A stretch of DNA of 64,000 nucleotides from Dactylorhiza incarnata (taxonomy: Eukaryota > Streptophyta > Magnoliopsida > Asparagales > Orchidaceae): the NCBI GenBank assembly GCA_033032865.1, contig JAWHQI010000004.1, positions 28,006,001 to 28,070,000 of the forward strand. Direction: 5' to 3'. The notes under the pieces were generated by a model that worked only from the letters and a program-made list of their open reading frames with translations, was not told where the DNA came from and did not search any database. The translations under genes were made by a program, and so were the position numbers. This document shows positions 23,497 to 35,197 of the stretch, piece after piece. Position 1 is the stretch's first letter, and each line of letters begins with the position of its first letter.

Positions 23497-23939
23497 TCAA
23501 CAAATCTTTTGTTCATTTTCATTTAGCTTTGCAACATAACTGTGTGCATCAAGATGTACAAATCCAAGATTATGCAATCCATATATGACTTTCCATTCAT
23601 GCATACATCCAACTTTTTGTCTAAGTAAAGAGAATGCGCTTCCACACCATTTGAGTTTGTTTTTCTTAAATTTTTCTTCACCCAACCCTTCGAATGTTGA
23701 TTATCACGAGGAGAACCAGATTTATCACAACCTAAAACCCATAGGTTTAGGTCTCCCGTTAAGCTTATCAACTCTTTGAATACCAATGACAAACCCACTA
23801 TTTTAGTAATATTACAAACCCACTGAACTAGGTCCTCTTTGCTAAGGAATACATTATCTGTGACAAAGCGCAACCCAACATCTACTATACTGATTTTAGA
23901 TTGGTGCTCAACTAACGACAATGTTTGCTCCATATTCAT
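23497..23939 (-). pseudogene. MULE/FAR1-like transposase N-terminal relic
   Basis: Minus-strand frames read VFLSKEDLVQWVCNI (cf. the MULE SREELLxWVR signature), then LGCDKSGS (cf. LGCERGGxYR), then WKVIYGLHNLGFVHLDAHSY (cf. W.LKV..G.HNHDL..HLEGHSY). Zinc-ligand-like C and H positions are partly lost and there is a frame change near 23660. The N-terminus is cut by insertion of D at 23943. The core DDE domain was not found. Confidence 0.5.
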
Positions 23940-23942
23940 TTT

Positions 23943-25113
23943 TGTTGGAACACGGTTTTCCGCATACCTTTGGTTTGAGAATAACAAATCCTACTTGTAT
24001 TTGATCTAGTTTGCCATTGTGTTTTAGCATGCAGTTTGAACAAAAATTACACTAGGATGCTGTATTCTTGGCCTGGACTTTCTCACAAGCTAAAAAGAAG
24101 AATATGGTCTAACGCCAGGCATTAGGAATTAACGTCGGTGTTGACTTTCGCTCCCACCAAGATGAAAATGACATGGAGGGAAGCTGTCATGATTGCAGGA
24201 GCATTTTGGGAATGATTTGGCTTAATGCCAGACATTAGCCTCAACGCCAACGTTAAGGTTGCCTAATATGAATGTTTCCAAAGATGTAGAATCTCCTTCC
24301 TGTTTTGAAGATTCAAGCCATCAAGTTATTTATATACAGAGTCAACGCCAGGCGTTAGCTTCCTATATAAATAGGTGGCATTCATTCTCTTCAACTATTG
24401 ATCCCAAGGAGCCCTATTCCAGCACTTCAGAAGATCTGTGAGGGCCATATTTCTAGACCACCATCTCCCACACAAATTCAAGAGAAGAATTCGTAGGAGG
24501 ATCGGATCAACACTAACCCAACGCGAAGAACACACGCTTCGACTTCAATGATATTCAGCCGGTCTTCGCCGTCTCCAGAATACTTCATAGGGAGTTTTTT
24601 AATTTGTCTTTTATACTTTGTTGTACCTTTATTCTTTGAGATTATTTAGTGAATTTGCCAAGATTGTTGGCTAGTAATTCCATGCACGGCTTAGGGGGAA
24701 TTCATCGCGGTTGTTGGTGACTAGGTCTAGGAGTTAGATCTAGGGGTGCTTGAGGCCTTTCTGGGGATAGAAGGGCTAGAGCGGCTTGAGGCCGGATCTG
24801 GGGATAGATCGGCTAAATCCAACCGGTTCTTAGTGAGAAGAGTCGATATAGAAAACCAAATAGTCTTTCATATTCGCCTTTGATTTCTAGCATCATAGAA
24901 TCCAGTTTTGTAATCAATTTTATAAATGATAATCATGACTTTTCTTATTTAATAAAATTTTTTCTTGCTCTCTACTTTTGATCTAACTTACTTCATATAA
25001 AATATCAAAAGATTGTCTTAAAATCCTAAAGCTTTCAAAACCCCTTATTCACCCCTCCCCCCCCCCCCCCCCCCCCCCCCCCCCCACCTCTAAGGGTGCC
25101 TAAAGATACAACA
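23943..25113 (+). repeat. D 5' LTR
   Basis: TGTTGGAACACGG...GATACAACA. It carries palindromic words TAACGCCAGGCATTA, CAACGCCAACGTTAAGG and CAACGCCAGGCGTTAGC between 24098 and 24370. A TATATAAATAG promoter-like box is at about 24363-24373. A run of 30 C (25056-25085) lies 28 bases before the end; the 3' LTR has only three. Confidence 0.9.
24098..24360. repeat. D LTR palindromic word array (AACGCCAGGCGTT)
   Basis: Five to six diverged copies of TAACGCC-A-GGCGTTA. The cleanest is CAACGCCAGGCGTTAGC near 24343. The array lies just upstream of a TATATAAATAG box, so it occupies a promoter-proximal place. The equivalent in the 3' LTR is 32786-33055. Confidence 0.8.
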
Positions 25114-25132
25114 AGTGGTATTAGAGTGAGGT
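25114..25132 (+). promoter_or_regulatory. D primer-binding site
   Basis: AGTGGTATTAGAGTGAGG starts directly after the LTR. It is a TGGTATCAGAGC-like initiator tRNA-Met site with one internal C-to-T change. Confidence 0.8.
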
Positions 25133-25162
25133 TATTCCAAAAAGGTTTCACCACCGAGAATA

Positions 25163-27092
25163 ATGGTGCACCATGATCTTGCTTTTTATGAGGGGCAGAG
25201 AATTAGTAGACCACCACTATTTACGGGGTCTGATTATAGCTACTGGAGAGCTAGGATGCGATTTTTTCTAATGACTTTAGACATAGAAGTTTGGGGAATG
25301 TAAGAACAATGCTATTCTCCTTCTGCCGCCATTGGTGGAGAAGTTACGCTTCTAAAACCTAAAGATAAATGGGATGATCAAGACAAACTTAGGTGTAAAA
25401 ATAATGTTAAGGCAATGAACACATTATTTTGTTCGTTAGATAGAACTGGATTTAACCGTGTTTGTGCTTGTGAAACTGCATATGATATATGGAATTTAAT
25501 GGAAATTACTCATGAAGGTGCCTCGCGGGTGAAGGACTCAAATCTTTTTCAACTAGAATCGGAGTATGAATGGTTCAACATGGAACCTGACGAGGATATC
25601 GACGTTATGTACACAAGATTTACAAAAAATGTAAACGCAACAAGAATCCTTGGAAAGACCTTTGCAGACAGAGACCTAGTGAGGAAGATTCTTAGATCTC
25701 TTCCACCAAAATTCAATCTGAAGTTGACGGCAATATAAGGATCTCATGATTTAAGGCAACTTCATATTGAGAACCTCATTGGGAATCTAAAAAACCCATG
25801 AGGTGGAACTCAAAATTCAACATGAAGAGTACCATGCAGAGCCTAAGAAGAAGGCATTGGCACTAAGATCTAAGAAGAAGGCAAATGATGATTAAGAGGA
25901 TGAACAAAGCCTCTTTTTACAGAATTTCAAGAAATTTATGAAGAATTCGAAGAGAAGAAACTCTTTTCGGAAATACTTCGTGAAAGATGCACAAAGGAAG
26001 GGATCATCCTCTACAAAAGAAAAAGGTAGCGACGATGATGATGAGCGATCACCGATGGAGTGCTACCGTTGCCAAAGGACCGGACATATCCGGAGTCAGT
26101 GCCCAAAATACCTGAAAGAGCGAAAGGAAAGGAGGCACAAAGGAAAAGAAAAGAAAAAATTTCTAAAGGCGGCTAAATGGGATGATTCTTCCTCAGAGGA
26201 GTCAAGAGGATCTTCCTCAGGCGAGGATGAAGAGGAAAACATGTGCCTCATGGGTAGGAGCAATGATCTCATCGACGACGAAACATGTTTCCAAAGCGAC
26301 ATTGAGGTACCTCCTCCCACTTATGATGAACTTTATGATGAATTTCTTCAAACTTGCAAATATTTTGAAAAATGCCTTAAAGATATTGATCTTTTAAACA
26401 CTAAAAATAAAATCTTATTACAAGAAAATAAAAAAACCAAATAAAGAAATAAAACTCTTGGAAAAGAAAAGAGAGATTGCCAAGATAATGATCTTTCATT
26501 GGCAAAAGTTCAAGAACTTGAAGAAACTCTCTCCAAGGCTCTCTCCGAACAAAAAACTCTGGTAAAAGAGAAGGGGGACTTAGAAAGAAAACTAAAAACC
26601 TCTCTTCTCCAAATTAATGAAGGAAATAAATTATTTTCAAATCGATGTGTAATGCTTGTTACCGAAAATACCTCTTTGAAAAACCAAATCAATGATCTCA
26701 ATATGGCAATAAAAATATTCGGGGTTGGCCAAAAATCACTGGACATGATTTTAGGCAATGGCATTACAAAGTTTGGGCTGGGGTATGAATCGGGAAGCTA
26801 CCGCCCAGCGTTAACCCCTAACGCTGGCGTTAGCTCTAGTTCCATAAATCAAAACTCTTTTTGTAAAAATTCATATATTATCCTTTCTACCAGCAAGAGT
26901 CAACAAAATTCTTTGAAAAAGGTCTCAACCCCTTTTATTGCATATGCCAATTGTTTGTTTTTTGTTCACACCACGGGCTCGTGTAGGAAGAAGGGAATGT
27001 GCACTTTAATGCAAATCTGGGTACCTAAGGCCTCCACCTATATTATGGGAGGAACCTCATGGGTATCCAGATCTTTACTAACATCTTCTTAG
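25163..27092 (+). pseudogene. D gag with CCHC knuckle
   Basis: ATG at 25163. The N-terminal gag domain includes FTGSDYSYWRARM and ETAYDIWNLMEITHEG. Stop near 25301 and stop 25736-25738; frame change near 25780; stop at 26442-26444. CCHC at 26061-26102 (CYRCQRTGHIRSQC). Then an acidic Ser-rich part and a coil (26499-26750). A hairpin with the LTR word is embedded at 26796-26835. Gag would form the particle and bind RNA; this copy cannot make a full protein. Confidence 0.85.
26796..26835. repeat. D coding-region hairpin with the LTR word
   Basis: AGCTACCGCCCAGCGTTA, spacer ACCCC, then TAACGCTGGCGTTAGCT. The arms are imperfect but near-complementary over 17-18 bases. It lies in the gag-protease linker and codes for part of SYRPALTPNAGVSS. 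The word CGCTGGCGTTAGC is the same as in the D LTRs. Confidence 0.85.
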
Positions 27093-27117
27093 GTGTGTTG
27101 GTAGGCTAAGGACAAGG

Positions 27118-28400
27118 AAGACATGTGGTACTTGGACTCAGGCTGCTCCAAGCACATAACGGGCGATAAAGCAAAGTTCATTAGCCTCATGACGAAGAAA
27201 TGAGGGATGGTGACATTTGGTGACAATGGCAAGGGAAGGATCATGGGTAGTGGTGTAGTTGGTAACCACTCTTTTTCTATTTCAAATGTTTTATATGTTG
27301 AAGGTTTAAAACACAATCTAATATCTATTAGTCAATTATGTTACAAAGGACTAAATATCTTATTTGAATCTTCAACAAATCTTTGCAAAATTATAAATCC
27401 TAAAACAAATGAAGTTGTACTCACCGCACCAAGAACTCATAATGTTTACATGATTGCTTTTCATGATCTTTCAAAATTATCTATCAAATGTCTTATTTCA
27501 AAAAATGATGAATTATAATTATGGCATAGGCATCTTGGACACACTAGCACTAAACTTATTTTAAAACTAGCAAAAGAAAAATTAATTAAAGGATTAACTA
27601 TGTTTAATGGAAATTTATCTTCACTTTGTCCACCTTGCCAAAAAGGAAAATTTTCTAGAACATCTTTTAAAAGTAAAAATAAAATTTCTGCTACTAGACC
27701 TGTAAAACTAATTCATATGGACCTTTTTGGTCCAATGAGCACATAAAGTCTAAGTGGTATAAAATATACTTAAGTTTTAATTGACGATTTCTCTAGATAT
27801 TGTTGGACAATTTTTCTCACCGCAAAATCCGATGCGTTTTGTGAATTCTCAAAATTATGTAAACGTATTCAAAATGAACTTAATCTAAAAATTTAATACA
27901 TACGCTCGGATCATGGGAGAGAATTTGAAAATGAAAAATTTATCACTTTTTGTAGTGATCTATGAATTAAGCACGAATTTTCAGCTCCACGCACCCCACA
28001 ACAAAATGATGTTGTAGAGAGGAAAAATAGAACCCTTCAAGAATTAGCACGCACTATGCTCTCTGAATTTGGGTTGCCTAGATCATTTTGGGCCGAAGTC
28101 GTTAGCACATCATGTTGTTATTAACCGTGTCATGCTTCGGCCCCTTTTAAAATTAACTCCTTATGAATTGTATTTTCAAAAGAAGCATAATGTATCCTAT
28201 TTTCATGTATTTGGTTGCAAATGTTATTTATTAAATACAAACGAATCATTAGGAAAATTTGATGAAAAATGTGATGAAGCTATTTTTCTTGGCTATTACT
28301 CAACTAGTATAGTGTATAGAGTTTATAACAAAAAAAACAAAATTAGTTGAAGAATGTATTCATGTTAGATTTGATGAGCTTGTTTCGTGCGTATAGAAAA
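27118..28400 (+). pseudogene. D protease and integrase
   Basis: Protease DMWYLDSGCSKHITG near 27120. Pre-integrase WHRHLGHTS near 27522 and the CPPCQKGK zinc end near 27630. Integrase MDLFGPMS near 27718, SDHGREFEN near 27908 and PQQNDVVERKNRT near 28000. GAG/chromo-like end FGCKCYLLN and FLGYYSTS near 28210-28300. At least five in-frame stops (for example near 27204, 27745, 27770, 27895 and 27964) and a frame change near 28110. Confidence 0.85.
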
Positions 28401-28529
28401 TTATTGCAGGAAATGACGAGGAACCTCTCTCCCCATTAGAGCATAAAGATGACAAGTCATATGAAGAAGAGAACAAGGAAGAGGAGGAAAATCAAGAGGA
28501 GTATGTACCTCTTAGCATACTAAGATTCA

Positions 28530-30165
28530 CAAAGCATCATCCAAAGGAACTTGTCATTAGAGAGCCATCTAAAGGGGTAACAACTCGTTCTTCCCTACAT
28601 GAATCGTTTTCAAACCTTTTCTTTCTTTCAGAAATCGATCCAAAAAATATTTCAACCGCGCTAAATGATGAATTTTGGTATTTAGCTATGCATAAAGAAT
28701 TAGAACAATTTGAACGCAATAAGGTTTGGAAACTTGTAGAAAGACCATCAAATCATCTGGCAGTAGGCGTAAAATGGATTTTCAAAATTAAATTAGATGG
28801 TGAATCTAGGATTACTAGGAACAAAGCTCGCTTAGTAGCACAAGGGTATTTGCAAATCAAGGGGGTAGATTTTGATGAAACATTTGCACCCGTCGCTCGC
28901 TTAGAATACATTTGAATTTTTCTTGCCTTTGCAAGTTTCAAGAGATTTAAACTATTTCAAATGAATGTTAAGTGTGCTTTTTTAAACAGAATTATTAAGG
29001 AAGAAATTTATGTTGAACAACACTCGGTTTCATAAATGAAAATTTCCCAAATCATGTTTTCAAATTAGATAAAGCGCTTTATGGTGTAAAACAAGAGTCA
29101 CGTGCTTGGTATGATAGATTAACTTCATTTTTATTAAAGCATGATTATGTAATGGGAAATACCGATAGTACACTCTTTATCAAACATGTTAATAATGATC
29201 TAATTATATTACAAACTTATGTAGATGACATCATTTTTGGAGCCACTGATGAACAATTATGTAATGAAGTTGTATGTGTAATGCAAAAAGAATTTGAAAT
29301 GAACATGGTTGGAGAACTCACATACTTTCTAAGTTTTCAAATCAAACAAAGAAATGGTGGAATATTTATTAATCAATCTAAATGTGTGCATGATATGTTG
29401 AAAAGATTTGGATTTGAAAACTTAAAACAAGCCACCACTCCTATGAGCGCATCTCTAAAATTAGGTAAAGATGAAGCCGGAATCTCTATTGATCAAACAC
29501 TATATATAGGAATGATAAGATCATTATTATATCTAACTGCGTCTAGACCCGATATCATGTTTGTCGTTTGCTTATGTGCTAGATTTCAATCTAATCCTAA
29601 AGAATCTCATTAAAAAGTGCTTAAACAACTTTTCAGATATTTAATCGGATCATCTAGTCTAGGCCTATGGTATCCTTATAATGATTCATTTATATTGCAT
29701 GGATATTCCGACTCTGATTATGTGGGTTGCTCCCTAGATCGTAAAAGCATGCGTAGCACATGTCACTTCTTAGGCCCCTCACTATTAGCTTGGTCGAGTA
29801 GGAAACAGAATACTGTTGCCCTCTCCACCACCGAGGTCGAATATGTCGCACTAGGAAGTTATTGTGCACAAGCCCTTTGGATGAGTCAAACACTAGGAGA
29901 CTTTGGGGTGCATCTAAACAATGTTGATTTAAAATGTGACAACAAAAATTCAATTGATCAAACCAACAATCCCATTCATCATTCACGGTCCAAACACATA
30001 GATGTGCGTCATCATTTCATTAGGGATCATATTAAGAAAGAACATGTGAGATTTAGCTTCATAGGCACAGAATCCCAACTTGCGAACATCTTTACAAAAC
30101 CTCTCCCGGATGCTCGTTTCAACATGCTTATGCTAGAACTAGGAGTCTTAGATATATCAAATTAA
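28530..30165 (+). pseudogene. D reverse transcriptase and RNase H
   Basis: RT begins [10 protein letters not shown]...VKWIFKIK, with KARLVAQGY and [16 protein letters not shown] stop at 28913 and a frame change near 29020 follow. Catalytic YVDDIIFGAT near 29220. The end of RT is SLLYLTASRPDIMF. RNase H: YSDSDYVGC near 29705, SRKQNTVALSTTEVEY near 29800, SKHIDVRHHFIRDHI near 29990, ending GVLDISN at 30165. A stop at about 29611 separates the two parts. Confidence 0.88.
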
Positions 30166-32340
30166 AACCCATCAAAAGCTATTTCTCCTTAAAACAAATT
30201 TCTGTACTAATCTATCAATCCTGATGTGTCTCATCACATAGTACATTGCCTAAATCAGCCTTCATCAAAATTATTCAAATTGAACTATAAAGTTCTAATG
30301 CTGCGCGTTATAAATAAGGCTCAGTGTTAGAACTTTATCCGACTTTGATTGTCTCTTTCTTCCTCTATATTTATATACCTCTTTATATATATGCTTGCAT
30401 ATTATTTACACTTTTGTCACTGGAAAAATCAAATCACAATAACAAAATTAAAAACCTTTTTAAAATTATCAAAAACAGGCTTAAAAAACCTTCTAAACAT
30501 CTCAAAATTATCTGAAATTTCTACAATAAGAAGGCCTATATATCCACTCTAAATCAATGATTTTTTTTCCAAAACCTAAGGAAATAGTGGTCTGTTTGAG
30601 CGTTAAGAAGTCAACGCCAGGCGTTAGCTTCTTTGGTCCAATTTCCATTCTATTTTTTCTAGAATATTTCTGGTATTTTTCTCATGCATATTTTCTTTTT
30701 ATTTCTCTGAATTGATATTTTTTTCTTAGTTTTATTACAAAATACAGAAAATTCAAATAATCCAAAATGTTGAAAATTATGTTTTGTTATTTCTTTTGGT
30801 TACAAAAATATGTTTTTGACTAAAAGACTACACATGAGCAAACATCTTAGTTTTTTTTACAACTGGTCAAAATTGATTAGGCGTACCCTTCAAGATTTTC
30901 TTCAATGTCTAATTTTCATTTCAAGTTTCCTAAACATTGTTTTATCTTGTCATACATTGACCTTAATCTTATTATGTGCAATGAAATAGTCTATAGAAAA
31001 TTCGATAAGATTGCATAGCATGTCTCTAAGTATGAGTAAAATTGTATGTTAATCAATGATTCATTCACTTAATATTTTGGTAATCTACATGCACTCATAA
31101 TCTTAGTCTTGCGTGATTGTGTAGTGTAATAGTTTTAACATATTAAGTTGTATGTCTAAATTACCTACACCTTCTTTCAAACAATAAATTTCTTGCGCAT
31201 ATAAAAGTGTTATTTCAATATTGTTAGTGCTTGTAAAAACAAGTGAATTCTTAGACCTTGGTCCCAAAATTAAAACAAAAAATAAAAATAAAAAATAAAA
31301 TGACAAAGATAACTCCACCAAGCACTACTCGCCCTCCTGATAAGTCTTAATGAGCATTGTGAGGTTGAGCACCTTGGAAAGAATTGTAAAGTGTCTTGTG
31401 CAAACATATTTTTTATCACTTCTATTTGTACACTGGATCACTCAAAATAAAAAATTTATAAAAATGCTTATGTGATCCCCCAAGTAATACTTTTCTCCCC
31501 GATAAGTCTTAATGAGCATTTTGTGGGCGAAGCACCTTGGTAGTTATACTATTTTATTGTGCTTTGAAATTTAATTCTAGAATTGATGTGTGAAAGTAAT
31601 TCTAAGATTATAATCTTAATATTGCTTTTACTATTCCCTTACATATGTCATGTGTTTTGATTATATCACTTGTATACTCTTATCAAAACACTATTTACAA
31701 ACATCATTCTTTTTCATAAAGCTTATACTCATGAGAATTGTATCATAATGCATAGTTATATAATTCTCTCAAAACTTAAGGAAAAATACTAGATTGTAAT
31801 GCATGATTTCTACAATATTTTCCTTACTTAAAATAAGAATTAGTTATAGTGTAGTTATTATCTGTTTGAATATGTTAAATCATGCTTGCCTATTAGTTGT
31901 GAAAAATTTTCAAGGATAATGCTCATTATATGTGAAAAGTCTAGAAATATTATTGGAATTGTCAAACCATAACAAAAATAATTTTTTTTGCTTATCTTGG
32001 TTACGTTCCATTTCTGCATTATTGATTTGATCAAGTATTTTTACCATGCTTTTTCATGTTTTTAAGGTCTCTTCTTCATTTTTTGTCTTTCAAACTCTTT
32101 TTCACTTGTTTCATCAAGTGTTATCTTCAAACTCTTTTGTTCATTATTTTCTAACAAGTGGTAGAATGGCTTGGTAAAGTACATGAGATGTTATTATTCA
32201 TGCTTATCATATTTTTTTCTGCTGTGCTACTCTCTCTTAGCTCGATAATGACTTACTTTCTTTTCAACAACACTCTTAATCCTCTCTTAGTTGTCCCAAC
32301 TTTCTCCTCCTTATCCTAGTTTTTGCTTTCACTCTGCTCA
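30166..32340 (+). other. D 3' region, non-coding
   Basis: About 2.2 kb, AT-rich. This is where some Sireviruses carry an envelope-like frame, but no such frame is left here. It contains the LTR word AACGCCAGGCGTTAGC at 30613-30628. A 39-base direct repeat beginning GATAAGTCTTAATGAGCATT and ending GAGCACCTTGG (or AAGCACCTTGG) occurs at 31339-31377 and 31501-31540. Confidence 0.7.
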
Positions 32341-32349
32341 CTTTTGTTA

Positions 32350-32616
32350 ATAACAAAAGGGGGAGAATAAAATGATAATCTTAATGATGAAGGAGTAGGA
32401 TTCACTAGATTAAGGGGGAGCATAAATCTAGTTTATGAGAGCATACACTAAGGGGAGCACTTAAATAGTGGGAGCACACATCTCTAAATATATTTTGATA
32501 TTAAAATCACTTAATCTCTTTGTAGCATAGTGTCATATCTTTTTTATAAAAACACATCTTTTATATCTGAATCTGATTTATCTTAATTGGATTTATTATT
32601 ATCAAAACGGGGAGAT
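32350..32616 (+). promoter_or_regulatory. D multiple polypurine tracts
   Basis: AACAAAAGGGGGAGAAT (about 32352), TTAAGGGGGAGCATA (about 32411), CTAAGGGGAGCAC (about 32448) and the terminal AAACGGGGAGAT ending at 32616, which abuts the LTR start. Confidence 0.82.
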
Positions 32617-33781
32617 TGTTGGATCATGGTTTTCCGCATCCCTTTGGTTTGTGAATAACAAATCCTACTTGTATTTGATCTTGTTTTCCATTGTGTTTTT
32701 AGCAGGCAGATTTGAATAAAAATGACACTAGGATGATGTATTCTTGGTCTGGACTTGCTCACAAGCTGAAAGAAAAATGTGGTCTAACGTCAGGCGTTAG
32801 GACTTAACAACAACGTTGACTTTCATTCCCACCAAGATGAAAATGACATGGAGGGAAGCTGTTGTGATTGTAGGAGCATTTTGGGAATGATTTGGTTAAT
32901 GCCAGGCGTTAGCCTCAACGCCAGCGTTAAGGTTGTCTAAAATGAATATTTCCAAAGATGCATAATCTCCTTCCTATTTTGAAGATCCGAGCAACCAAGT
33001 TATTTCTATACAGGAGTCAACATCTGGCGTTAGCCTTAACGCCGATGTTAGCTTATTGTTCTATAAATAGGCGGCATTCATTCTCTTTAACTATTGATCC
33101 TAAGGATCCCTATTCTAGCACTTCAGAAGATCTGTGAGGGTCGTATTTCCAGACCATCATCTCCCACACAAATTCAAGAGAAGAATTCAAAGGAGGATCG
33201 GATCAATGCTAACCAAATGCGAAGAATGCACACTTCGACTTCAACGATATTCAGCGGGTCTTCGCTGTCTCCAGAATTCTTCATAGGGAGTTTTTTAATT
33301 TGTCTTTTATACTTTGTTGTAACTTTATCCTTTGAGATTATTTAGTGAATTTGTCGCGGTTGTTGGCAACTAAGTCTGTGCGCAGCTTAAGGGTAATTTG
33401 CCACAGTTGTTGGCGACTAGGTCTAGGAGTTAGATCTAGGGGGTGCTCGAGGCCTTTTTAGGGATAGAAGGGCTAGCGCAGCTTGAGGCCAGATCTGGGG
33501 ATAGATCGGCTAAAGCCAATCGGTTCATAGTGAGAAGAGTCGGTATAGAAAACCAAAGAGTCTTTTATATTCACTTTTGATTTCTAGCACCATAGAAATC
33601 CATTTTTGTAATCAATTTTATAAATGATAATCATGTCTTTTCTTATTTAATAAAATTGATTTCTTGCTCTCTACTTTTGATCTAACTTACTTCATATAAA
33701 ATATCAAAAGATTGTCTTAAAATCCTAAAGTTTTCAAAAACCCTTATTCACCCTCCTCTAAGTGCGCCTAAAGATCCAACA
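32617..33781 (+). repeat. D 3' LTR
   Basis: TGTTGGATCATGG...GATCCAACA, 1165 bp, clearly homologous to the 5' LTR but with many substitutions, so this is an older insertion than B or G. Palindromic words at 32786-33055 include GCCAGGCGTTAGCC and CAACGCCAGCGTTAAGG. A TATAAATAGG box is at about 33063. The long C-run of the 5' LTR is not present. Confidence 0.9.
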
Positions 33782-33786
33782 ATTAT

Positions 33787-34891
33787 AACCTATAAATACC
33801 CATTTTTTAAGAATTCAAATAACAATGATTCATACTTACCAAAACATTAATTTCATAACATCATGCATTACAAACTTTCATGAAAACACCATATTTCATT
33901 TACTAAAAAGATAAACAGCATAAGCTTTCATGAAACACCACAAGCACTTGATAACAACATGGATTTTGTAGTTCAATAACACAACTTTCATCAAAACAAC
34001 ACAATCAAGAGTAGTTTTGGCAAGAAATTAGATTTAGCGAGTGAGATTATGAGAGACACATCCTTATCATAATTCTATCATTATTATCAGTCTAAGAACT
34101 ATAGGACATGACAATATATCATATGCTAGCATATACAAATCTTTTGTACCACGCTATATTTCAATATGTACAAGGTTACATATTATGTTGAAGATTACAC
34201 AAAAGAATTTCACACAAAAGATTGACATTACTTTGTAAATCTATCCATGTACATAGTGCTAACAAAAGGCAAATAAATGAGCTAAATTAGGTAGTAGAAC
34301 TCAACAAGGGATGGTTTGCGACACCAAAAGAGGTTTGCACTTTAGCATCTACCTCATCATAGGCTATAATTTCATGATACTACTAGTTTTGCAATATAAA
34401 CATAATAATAAAACAGGCAACAATGTCAAAGAAAGTAGAAGAACCCCAAAGACTACACGTGTATCTTGCAAAATACTAATATGACCAGCCTAAACTATGA
34501 TTCAGGCATTTCATGCCAACAAATTCTTGGACTACTGTTCCAGTTCTACTAACCTTTCAAAATCAAAATAGTTTTCATTCCACGAGAATCGGGCAATAAT
34601 AGTTTTGCTTATTTTCTTGCCAAAACCGAAATAGGGAGCTTTCATCCCAAGAGAAGGAGGTGAATGAGAAGAAAATGAGAAGCCTTATCTTGGTATGGGC
34701 TGCAAAATGCAATAGAAAGGGACTTTTCATCCTTAAGAAAGAAAACACTTCAATAAGGAGAAAAAATGATGTCCCTACAAAGCCCAAAATGAGAAACCCT
34801 AGCCGGAATAGAAGGATTTTATCCCAAGAGAAGGAGACCAGAAGAAGAAAAGGAGATCTTATCGGTCTCGAAGAGAGTTTCGTCGGCAGGA
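33787..34891. other. Unassigned intergenic DNA
   Basis: AT-rich DNA without recognised domains. The purine-rich part 34590-34890 (GAGAAGGAG-type repeats) has the look of a 5' untranslated leader and precedes the short frame at 34892. The frames at 34575-34913 on both strands show no domain. Confidence 0.45.
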
Positions 34892-34993
34892 ATGGAGATC
34901 GACGGTAGCGCAATGGGGGCCGACGGGAAGAAGCGCAAGAGCCCTAGGCGCGATCACGAACATGAGATGTTGTCGGTCACTGTGCGAGTATAG
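34892..34993 (+). other. Possible first exon of a lost or outside gene (33 aa frame)
   Basis: A short open frame starts at ATGGAGATCG and reads MEIDGSAMGADGKKRKSPRR followed by an acidic/His part, ending at TAG 34991-34993. It is locally GC-rich against AT-rich surroundings and has a KKRK nuclear-signal-like cluster. A GTGCGAGT near 34981 could be a 5' splice site. No downstream exon was found before the repeats resume. This may be chance. Confidence 0.2.
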
Positions 34994-35197
34994 TAGGCAG
35001 GATTTTGATTTTAGGTTATTTTAAAAAATTTAGATGATTTTGTGATGTGCACATAGCCATTAATGATGTGTCTATAACACCACTCTAAAAATAAAGTCTC
35101 ATGCGATAAAAAATATTATGGTGATTGAGAATATTATTTCGGCTAACACTGGGGATAAAAAACACTTAAAATAGGAATACTGATAGGATATTATAAG

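Larger units (their letters stand above)
23943..33781 (+). mobile_element. Full-length Sirevirus-like Copia element D (inactive)
   Basis: 9839 bp with LTRs 23943-25113 and 32617-33781, a primer site, gag with CCHC, protease, integrase, RT, RNase H, a 2.4-kb 3' region and multiple polypurine tracts. The flanks are ATTTT (23938-23942) and ATTAT (33782-33786), a target duplication with one mismatch. Many stops and frame changes make it non-functional. Pol motifs and the long 3' region support a Sirevirus assignment. Confidence 0.9.
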
